Source: Vishniacozyma victoriae (lineage: Eukaryota > Basidiomycota > Tremellomycetes > Tremellales > Bulleribasidiaceae). Taken from it: 64,000 nt of DNA. The stretch is taken from the NCBI GenBank assembly GCA_017654735.1, contig JADPYG010000088.1, forward strand, positions 5,324,899 through 5,388,898, given 5' to 3'. Below are positions 55,660 to 64,000 of the stretch, one piece after another. The notes beneath the pieces are model-generated. The model was not told the DNA's origin. It searched no databases and was given only the letters and a program-made list of their open reading frames with translations. The position numbers were made by a program, and so were the translations under genes. Positions within the stretch are counted from its first letter, which is position 1. Each line of letters starts with the position of its first letter.

Positions 55660-58600
55660 ATGCCGATCATAGACATCACCAAAGACCTGTCGGCACTATT
55701 CATAGCGCAGGCCAAGGCTTCACCCGATGCAATCGCCCTCGAAGACGAATCGCGGTCATTGACCTATGCCGAACTTGATCAGGAGACGGAGACAATGGCG
55801 AATCATCTACGAACCTACTATCATGTCGGACGCGATAGCCTGGTCGGTATTCTCATGAGCCGTAGTGCGGATTACGTCGTAGCCGCCTTCGCAGCACTTC
55901 GGGCCGGTGGTGCTTTTCTTGTCCTCGAGCTCGCATACCCCTCTGGCCTGTTGCGAGACGTCATCAACGACGCCAAACCCGCCGTCGTCCTCACCCAGCA
56001 AGTCCACGCCGAACACATCAAATCAGACGTCGCAGTCGTCGTCGTCGACACTCCTGGAGGATACGCTAAAGCCAATGGACATTCCAACGGCACCCAGCTC
56101 CCCCAACTCCCCTCCGACGACGATCTCGACAGACTCGCATTCGTATCCTACTCTTCCGGAACGACTGGTCAGCCTAAAGGTATCGCCAATCCTCATCGAG
56201 CGGCTGTCCTCTCGTACGATCTCCGTTTTCAATTGTCGGATCTTTCACCCAAGGACAGGGTGGCTTGCAACGTGTTTTTCGTATGGGAAATATTGAGGCC
56301 GTTGTTAAGAGGAGCAACAGTGTTTGCTATTCCGGATAGTGCAAGCTACGACCCCACCGCCCTTGTCAGTATCCTTGCATCGCAACGAATCACCGATACC
56401 CTCATGACCCCTACACTTCTTTCTACCGTCCTCTCCCGATACCCAGACCTCCAGCAAAAACTACCCGACCTCAAGTCGCTATGGCTCAACGGCGAGGTTG
56501 TTACCACCGATCTATGTACTCGTGCCATCAAGGCTCTGCCCAACACTCGTTTACTCAACGTCTACAGCGCTAGTGAGACGCACGAAATAGCTGCTGGGGA
56601 TATCCGTCAAATACTCGACCCCGAGACCCGTGTCTGCCCCGTAGGACCACCGATCGATCCAGAACATATTTATATACTTGACGAGAGCGGCAATAGGGTC
56701 GGAAACAACGTCACTGGGGAGCTGTATGTCGGAGGGGATCTACTTGCTCGCGGCTACATCAACCTTCCCGAGACAACGGCCAAGGTGTTTACGCTGGATC
56801 CATTTACAAAGCAGAAGGGTGGACGGATGTACAAGACGGGTGATCTGGCTAGACTACTACCGTCGGGACTGTTGGAAATCACGGGACGTGCAGGAGGAAT
56901 GATCAAGATTCGAGGATATACCGTTCATCCTGTCGCGGTTGAAACTGCCGTCATCAAACATCTCGCCGTACGCGACTGTGCCGTCACCAGTCATGGTGAT
57001 GGCATTGAGAAGCAGCTGGTGGCCTATGTGGTGCGAGATGGAGAGGATGATAGGAATCGGGAGGAGCTTGACATTGACGAGTCGGGATACAGCTCGCCAG
57101 CTCGACGTGCGCTCGCAGCACATCTCGCTCTCTACATGATACCTGCGCTTTGGGTCGAGATGGATGTACTTCCGACACATGGCGTATCTGGGAAGATCGA
57201 TCTCAAGGCTCTTCCTGCACCTCCGACACCCAAAACCAAGTCGAACGGAGTTGGAAAGGATTCGGACGTCGAGATCAAGATTGGAACCATCAAGTCTCAG
57301 TACGTCAGGCCTTTCTTTGTCTACGTCTTTGCTGACTGGGTAGCTGGGCCGAAGTCCTCAACATGCCAGTAGGCGCAATCAAGGACGATCACGGGTTCTT
57401 CGACATCGGTGGTCACTCTCTTGTCCTCGCAGTCTTGGCCAACCGATTCTCGAAGGAATTCGGCTTCCCGGTACCTCTCGCTCCGCTAGCAGGAACTCCC
57501 ACATTGCAAGGTCACATGGATGCGATTCGAGATGCTCGCGATGGTCACACCGCCTCCGTACAGGCTGATCTGCCGGCTGTCTTGCGCGCCGACATTGAGC
57601 TAGATGAGGATATCAAGTCGAATGGTACACCTATGCGACAGCTCAGCGAAACCAAGACTGTCCTCTTAACCGGTGCTACCGGTTACCTGGGTGCTTTCTT
57701 GCTCAAATCCCTCATCGAGAACACCACGGCAACCATTATCTGTCTCGTTCGATTCACGGATCCGGTGAGCACCTTCCGCCAAGTTGGCTCCTATGCTAAC
57801 TGATAGACTGATAACTGCCGTCCAGCTGGTTTCGCACGTATTCGAAAGAACCTTGTTGATCTGGGGCTATGGCACGATGGCATGCTGGAAAGGATGGAGG
57901 TGCTTCCGGGAAATTTGTCAGGCAAACACCTCGGCCTCTCCCCCGATATGTTTGAACAAGTCGCATCGCGAATCGAGGTCATCATCCACGCTGCCGCCAC
58001 GGTCAATCTCGTTTACCCATACGCCGCTCTTCGAACTGCCAACGTGGGTGGTACAAGAGAAATCTTGCGACTCGCCTCGGTCAGTGGAGCCACTCTTCAC
58101 CACATCTCGACCAACGGTGTCTTGGTTCCCTCGGTGGAAGGCTGGTCTGAGGATGCAATGGTCGAAATTGACGATGTTCCAGAGAAACTGCTGGATGGAT
58201 ACGGACAAACGAAATGGGTTGCCGAAATGCTGGTCTGTGAAGCATCCCGTCGAGGAATGCCTGTCAAGATCTATCGACCCGGTACCATCAGTGGACATAG
58301 CTCGACGGGATCGACCAATACCTATGACCTTCTCAATGCTCTTATCGTTGAATCGCTCCAGCTAGGATGTGCTCCATCGATCGAGCAGTGGTTTGCTGAA
58401 ATGACACCGGTCGATTTCGTTACCGACGCCATCATCACATTGGCCGATCACACCGAGTCCAAGCAGCTCATCTACCATTTGGGTGACTCGAATCCGGTAT
58501 CGGCAAGAGGTCTATTCGACTCGCTCAATGAGCTCGGGTACAATACGACGCGGGTGCCATGGGATGATTGGGTCTGTCTATGGAATGAAAAGAGAGGAAA

Positions 58601-59600
58601 TGGCAAGATTCGAGACGAGCCTTTCACTGTCGACATCCTACGAGGTGGAATGCCTACGGTCGAAGGTCTCCAATCGGTTACCGTACTCAAGGATGATGCT
58701 ACACGAGCTGCTCTCGCCCTATATGGTCTTTACCGTCCGAAAATCGATAGCGCCTTGCTCGAGACTTATACACGTCACTTTTTCGCTCGAGGTTGGCTCA
58801 ATACTCCTCCGCGTCGTACAAATTCCAATGGTACAGGCGTCGTCAACCGAGCCAAGCGTGGTCGTCTCTCTGGAAAAGTCGCTGTCATCACCGGCGCTTC
58901 ATCTGGTATCGGCGCAGCCGTTGCTGTCGGTCTCGCCAAAGAAGGCGCAAGTGTCGTTCTGGCTGCAAGACGACTCGATGCGCTGGAAAGGGTAAAACGA
59001 AAAGTCTCTGCCTACGGGGGCAAGGTATTAGTCGTCAAGACCGACATCACGAACAAGCAACAAGTCGAGAATCTCGTTTCCACCGCCTCGGCCGAGCTTG
59101 GACCGGTCGATATCCTCGTCAGCTGTGCTGGTGTCATGTTCTTTACCATGATGGCCAATGTTCAAACCGAAGAATGGGACCGAACTGTCGACGTCAATTG
59201 CAAAGGTCTGCTGAACTGCTTGTCTTCGACCGTCCCCGGTATGCTTGAGCGAGGGGTAGGTCACGTTGTCGCCATCTCATCGGATGCTGGCCGAAAAGTG
59301 TTCCCCGGACTTGGCGTATACTCGGCCAGCAAGTTCTTTGTCGAAGCTACGTTGCAAGCACTACGAGTCGAGACCGCCGGAACAGGTCTGCGAGTCACAT
59401 CCATTCAACCAGGGAATACGGCTACCGAGCTCCTGGGTATGTCGACCGATGCCGAGGCGATCAAAAAGTACGGGGAACCAACGGGTGCCAAAGTGCTGGA
59501 TGCAGAGGATGTCGCCTCGTCGATCGTGTATGCTGTCTGTCAGCCGGAGCATGTGGCAGTGAATGAGGTGTTGATCGAGCCGAGGGATGAGCCTATCTAG
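55660..59600 (+). CDS. NRPS-like A-T-R-R enzyme, glycine betaine reductase type
   Basis: Four-domain carboxylate reductase. The ATG at 55660 and introns 57300-57343 and 57765-57806 give 3855 nt, 1284 aa. Adenylation domain (~10-535): SYSSGTTGQPKGI, NVFFVWEILRPLLRG, NVYSASETHEIAAG, YKTGDLARLL, GVSGKIDLKAL. Thiolation domain: FFDIGGHSLV with the phosphopantetheine serine near 569. Thioester reductase R1 (~650-1020): TGATGYLG and GYGQTKW near 818. SDR-type R2 (~1035-1284): TGASSGIG near 1048 and YSASK near 1191. This order matches the fungal A-T-R-R enzyme described from Aspergillus nidulans, which reduces glycine betaine to choline via betaine aldehyde. Substrate is inferred from architecture, not from binding-pocket analysis. 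No condensation domain. Confidence 0.88.
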
Positions 59601-59838
59601 ATGTGTGGTAGTGTTTATAAGCTGTGTCAAGAAAACCAAGACAGCAGTCGAGATAGGGTGAATATATAATGCATAGATGATAGACTCACTCGTTCTTCTG
59701 TACACGGTTCGTTTCTTGTGACTGCAAGACACCCAGAGCCTCTTCACTCCGGACGCGCACGCAAGGCGAGACGAGACATGGAAGCTGAGTGCATGGATGT
59801 CTTACAAAACTATACTATTATACTCGGCTATCAAAGAC

Positions 59839-61790
59839 CTAGGCCTTCTCATCGAACTCCTCAACACGGTTACCTGGGTACGCATTGGCCTTGGCTTCGA
59901 GCACCTTGGGCTGATGCAGACCGGCCTGTCGTTCGGCGTTCATAAATCCTTCCACAGGCTTGTTGAGATGTCGGAAGTAGGTCGGGAACGAAATGGCGCA
60001 CAATGCGCAGGCGACGGCTAAGGCGGTCCACGTCCACTCGAGGTACGGATCTGTAATGGCATTGGAACATGCGAGACCGATGGCGGAAGCGAGGGCACTG
60101 TTGAACAGAGCCAAGGCGTAAACCAAACCCTTCATCCTGGCGGGAGCTCGGGTGTACGCTAGCTCGTAAGAAGTAACGTTGACAAAGATTTCGCCTATAG
60201 CCGGCAAACTGTAAATCGGTATCTGCCACCAGAGCGAGATGGAGGATGGCGTGTCACAGGTTGATGCGAATTTGCCGCAAGGTGAAGTGGCGTAGACCCT
60301 CGATTGGATGACAGCGCAAATGATGCAGGTAAGGGAACCTAGAATGAAGCCAATACACATCCGGGTCATCGGCTTTAGGGGCCATCCGATACGTGTCATG
60401 AACGGGTAGAGACCCCAAGTGATGATAGGTGTAGCGACGATGATAGCGAGCGAGTTCCAGTTGCTGATAAGATCGTTTGGCAGACTGCCCGTTATCATCG
60501 CGTTCGACATGTCGTTGAGCTCGTTTCCGAAACCGCCATCGGCGAGTTGGAAGATGGGAATAAGCAGAAACACCTGGCAGGCCTGGATGGATTGCTTGAT
60601 CTCGTCGACGAACCGATCGTCCCAGAAGACCTTGTCAGTGTCGAGGTGACCGTCTCGCTGGGCAATATAGGAGGGTTTGGCGGTGTCCCAGAAAGAATCA
60701 CCACCTTTCAACATCCGTTTCCATCCGCCGTTGGACCATAAGACCTTGATCACCTTGTAGGCTTCGAGCAGAACAGATCCTTGAGGGGGAGCGATGGATA
60801 ACCGCTTGTAGGCGAAGAAGAGGACGATTGGCATCAACATATAGAGGATACCAGGGAGGAGATAGGCTAGCCAGAAACCGATGTTGCGCTCGGCATACGA
60901 AGTCGCCACGGCAAAGATGGCACCGACGTTGATGCACCAGTAAAATATCAAGAGGTACTTTGTGACGGTCGCTTCGGGGTCGACAATAACTCGCTCCCCC
61001 TTTTTTGTCGTGGCGATGACGGGGAAGCGGACCGGACTCTGATCGCAGAGCATAGGACCGAGAGATGGCTTGATGAATCCGGCGGCAAAGGCGAGAATGA
61101 CGATAGAGACAATAAAGGCGCCAAGTGAACCGTTAGGATCCTTGATAACTGGGGGCAGAGCGGGAATGACGAGCAAGACGTGTGCGATGGCTCCAATTGC
61201 GGTACCTTCCATCAGCCGAATCGTACCAGGTCGCACTATTCACTCACCGACACAGATTGTTTTGAATCGACCCCACTTGACGTCGGCAACGATACCACCC
61301 AGGATGGGAGTAACGTAGGCGAGAAAGGTAAACATATTGACGACAGCGGTAGCCTTGACGGAACCGAGACCAAGAGCCCCGGCATGCTGGTTCAGGCCAG
61401 CCACCCCGTGTGCGACAGCACCGGTTGTCGAGCCTTCAGGCAAGGGATTGTTGATAAAGTTGTTGAACGGACCCTTGGAGCCGTAGTATGAGGCTCGCTC
61501 GGCAAACTCGATCAAACACATGGCAATTGCTGCCCATCTATCATTAGATTTGCCTGCTCTCATTGCCTAATATCAACTCACGGCATGGGCGCGCTGATCT
61601 TTCGGAGAGTGCTCATCTCCTCCTCGGTAGGGGTTTCCTCTCCCCCCTGGTACGGAATGTCGGCCGCAGAGACTGTGACATCATAGTTGGTCTCGGGGAC
61701 ACTTTTGAGGCCTTTGCCGCCAGCGTCGGCCGTCGGCATACCTCCGGGGTTGACCGGTTGGGATTGAAAGTCCACGATCGGGTTCGACAT
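59839..61790 (-). CDS. PTR2: POT/PTR2 proton-coupled peptide transporter
   Basis: Oligopeptide-H+ symporter of the POT family. The ATG at 61790 opens MSNPIVDFQSQPVN and a polar N-tail. An intron near 61580 joins APMP to WAAIAMCLIEFAERASYYG, which carries the ExxERxxYYG proton-coupling motif. A second near 61220 joins TICVG to TAIGAIAHVLLVIPALPP. Later: FAAGFIKPSLGPMLCDQ, YWCINVGAIFAVATSYAER, ISLWWQIPIYSLPAIGEIFV (the family's WQ-PQ-like motif), and TRAPARMKGLVYALALFNSA. The last exon is long and ends EEFDEKA. It is divergent from the amidase across a GATA-rich promoter. Confidence 0.92.
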
Positions 61791-62437
61791 TGTAATTGGG
61801 TAAAGGTGGGTGGAAGTGAGGTCTCCTCGTTATATAATGGGACCGTGTGGTACGTCGCCCTTATCTTCGACTGGACGGTGATAGATCAAGATCGTTGCCA
61901 ATCTTGCAGATGAACGTCGCCATGATAAGGTATCGCGTGTACTTTAGACGGGAATAGTTTCGGTCCCTTGCCAATTTCTTTGATATCTGTCGCCATGATA
62001 AGGCAATGTGTGTATTCTCGACTGCGAGTTCTCTCGGTCTGCGTATAGCGTAGAAGTGATACCATGTGATGACTCGCGTGCAGACCTTATCTTGCAGGGT
62101 GTACGACCGTAATAGTGGCATGTGGAGAACCTGAAATAGACAACGAGGTACTGGAATAGAACACCTTGTGCTGCCGAGGCATTATGATTCAACCCCCGCC
62201 TACTGTTCCCTTACGGCCCTTGTTGCCAGGACTGAACTCCGGTTCCTGGGGCTATAGTGTCTACAATCTCAACCCATGCGGTCGGAGATATTTCTGGAGT
62301 CCGCTAGCAGTAAGCTTTCGTGCGAGACTCGGAACGCTAATAGCCGAAAAAACCCGACAGCATGGAATGGGAGATAAGGACTGCTACACCTCGCATCTGT
62401 CTACATTGCAATCGTCTCGACATCTAGCACCAGCAAT
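61791..62437. promoter_or_regulatory. Divergent promoter with GATAAG sites (PTR2 / amidase)
   Basis: The 15-bp word GTCGCCATGATAAGG occurs twice exactly (61916-61930 and 61989-62003), and GATAAG is also present on the other strand at 61860-61865 and 62086-62091. Four GATAAG sites between a peptide transporter and an amidase fit control by a GATA-type nitrogen regulator. TATATAA at 61831-61837 may be the PTR2 TATA box. Confidence 0.6.
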
Positions 62438-63420
62438 ATGCTTCACCTCGGACGCATCGTGGCGTACATCTTGCCATTTTTGACAGTATGTCTGGGGGTG
62501 CCTTCAGACTTGCAGGCCCGTTGGTACTTCCCGGCGTCCATCGACCTGCTCTCGGTGACGATCAAAGACCTGCAGCTACTGCTCAGCAACGGCACCATCA
62601 CCAGTGTCCAGTTGACGCAGCGCTACTTAGTGAGTCAATATATATATATCGAGCTAACCTCAGGACAACATAGCCAATAACAACCATGCAGGACTCGAGC
62701 TACGAGCGGTCATCGAGACAGCGCCATACGCAAATGTAATGGCTATTGCTCAGAGCATGGATGAGTTGCGGGCCAATGGAGTAGGTCAACGATGTGATTC
62801 TGGTCTGTTCTCGCTGACGACAGACTGTCTTGTCGGAGCTTCACGGTGTCCCCCTGCTCTTCAAAGACAATGTCGGTACCGACGTTTCGCTTGGCATGAA
62901 CACCACCGCCGGCAACTACGCCTTCCTTGGATCTGAAACTCCCGGTGACGCATTTGTCGCAGCTAAACTCCAAGCCAAGGGTGTCATCGTTATCGGCAAG
63001 GCAAACTTGAGCGAGCTTGCAAACTACAAAGGCAACATTACGAATGGTTGGTCCGCAAGAGGGGGCCAAACACAGTCGGCATATGTCAAGGGAGGATTTG
63101 CAGCGGGCGGGGATCCTTGTGGGTCATCCTCGGGCTCAGCGGTGGGGACATCTGCTGGATTTGCTGCTGCCGCACTTGGATCGGAAACGGATGGGTCGCT
63201 CGTTTGTCCCGCCAATCGCGCCGCACTGTACACCATCCGCATGAGTGTCGGTCTCTCTTCGCGATCAGGCGTCATTCCCATCTCGTCCACACAGGACACG
63301 GTTGGTCCAATGGCCAAGTCAACCTACGATGCCTTAGGGGTTAGGGGGTTACATACCGATTCTGGGATGGGGGGAGGCAAATCAGAAAAATTCATGCATG
63401 AATTAAAGGTCATAATATGA
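62438..63420 (+). pseudogene. Amidase-signature enzyme, 3'-truncated
   Basis: Start of a secreted amidase-signature (AS) enzyme. The ATG at 62438 opens a signal-peptide-like stretch (MLHLGRIVAYILPFLTVCLG). Introns 62630-62663 and 62781-62823 join RYLDNIANNNHAG.. and ANGTVLSELHGVPLLFKDN (catalytic Lys). Then come GNYAFLGSETPGDAF, the Gly/Ser-rich GSSSGSAVGTSAG (cis-Ser) and GSETDGSLVCPA (nucleophile Ser). Homology runs to GPMAKSTYDA at about 63332, where members normally continue for another 250 or so residues. Here the frame enters a TTAGGGG-type repeat and unrelated sequence and stops at 63420. It keeps the catalytic residues but lacks the C-terminal half, so it is probably non-functional. 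Confidence 0.85.
63334..63352 (+). repeat. Short interstitial telomere-type repeat (TTAGGGG/TTAGGGGG)
   Basis: TTAGGGG-TTAGGGGG-TTA directly follows the amidase break. Cryptococcus-type telomeres are TTAGGGG(G) repeats, and the G-rich strand points right, as for a chromosome end on that side. Only about two units are present. Confidence 0.65.
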
Positions 63421-63444
63421 TAGTACAACACTCACTGAACTGCC

Positions 63445-64000
63445 CGGTATCATTAATACAACTCTAGAGTCAATGTGGAAGGAGTTATGTGAAAAAAGGA
63501 AACTCACCGGTAATCCACCCCCAAAGCCGGGATCAAAAGTGGGTGACCTAGATCCAGTCTCCCAATCCATGCATCCACACCATGGCTTGATACCATGTAT
63601 ATCCTGGTGTAGAATGACGGTAGGAACCAGGATATCTAATTGGAATCAGCATAGGTTGTGTGTGGAAGAAGTTATCCGGAAAGAGCAAACTCACCGGTAA
63701 TTGACCCCCAAAGCCGGGATCAAAAGTGGGTGACCTAGATCCAGTCTCCCAATCCATGCATCGACACCATGGCTTGATACCATGTATATACTGGTGTAGA
63801 ATGACAGTAGGACCCAGGATATCTAATCAGAATCAGCATAGGTTGGGTGTGGGAGAAGTTATCCGGAAAGAGCAAACTCACCGGTAATCCACCCCCAAAG
63901 CCGGGATCAAAAGTTGGTGACCTAGATCCAGTCTCCCAATCCATGCATCCACACCATGGCTTGATACCATGTATATCCTGGTGTAGAATGACGGTAGGAA
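63445..64000 (+). repeat. 187-bp tandem satellite array, continuing past the window
   Basis: AACTCACCGGTAAT-type landmarks start at 63501, 63688 and 63875, a period of exactly 187 bp. Copies 2 and 3 are about 95% alike by eye; copy 1 is more diverged at its left end, where the boundary is approximate. The unit contains an AGATCCAGTCTCCCAATCC core. As 187 is not a multiple of three, the ORFs seen in it are not protein repeats. Next to telomere-like repeats this looks like a subtelomeric satellite. Confidence 0.85.

Noticed and set aside
57750..57840. Apparent frameshift in the thioester reductase part of the A-T-R-R gene
   Set aside because: Using the acceptor at 57806 (after CTAACTGATAG) instead of the one near 57830 gives a 42-nt intron and joins FTDP to TDNCRPAGFARIRKN in frame.
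63548..63944. Repeated 69-codon minus-strand ORFs
   Set aside because: They are by-products of the 187-bp satellite; the period is not a multiple of three.

Overview
The window is nuclear DNA of a basidiomycete fungus, most likely a tremellomycete (Cryptococcus/Kwoniella type). The evidence is dense genes on both strands, many introns of about 40-50 nt with GT-AG ends and CTGAC/CTAAC-like branch sites, a typical fungal gene set (ENA Na+-ATPase, CRH transglycosylase, HUT1, SCJ1, DCAF11/WDR23, DH-PH RhoGEF), and a short TTAGGGG(G) telomere-type repeat near the right edge. Intron-exon models were made by eye from splice signals and reading-frame continuity; several were checked by confirming that summed exon lengths divide by three.

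Layout. (1) 0.7-4.4 kb: zinc alcohol dehydrogenase and a Dal5-type anion permease. (2) 5.4-15 kb: core genes: ER DnaJ (SCJ1-like), a Sec14/CRAL-TRIO protein, the HUT1 nucleotide-sugar transporter and glutamate decarboxylase. (3) 15.4-23.9 kb: a candidate catabolic group: alpha-glucoside-type sugar transporter, KduD-like SDR, type II 3-dehydroquinase, an intronless Gfo/Idh/MocA oxidoreductase, and divergent from it an intronless fusion of Gfo/Idh/MocA with a DUF6807 (PmoA-like) domain. (4) 24-41.3 kb: core genes: mannose-6-phosphate isomerase, a UPF0029/IMPACT-type protein, a CRH-type GH16 gene with odd splice signals, a RhoGEF, a DCAF11-like WD40 protein and an ENA-type Na+/K+ P-type ATPase. 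(5) 42.4-54.7 kb: an accessory island with two unrelated alpha-L-fucosidases (GH95 and GH29, neither with a visible signal peptide), two SP-family MFS transporters (one with an apparent frameshift), a GDSL esterase and an UNC93-like transporter. It looks like a system for importing and digesting fucosylated oligosaccharides inside the cell. (6) 55.6-63.4 kb: an A-T-R-R enzyme like fungal glycine betaine reductase, a POT/PTR peptide transporter and a broken amidase sharing a GATA-rich promoter. (7) 63.3-64 kb: the amidase is cut off at a short telomere-like repeat and followed by a 187-bp satellite array, so the right side appears subtelomeric.

The most interesting points are the DUF6807 fusion pair, the double-fucosidase island, the betaine-reductase-like enzyme, and the amidase/telomere-repeat/satellite junction.
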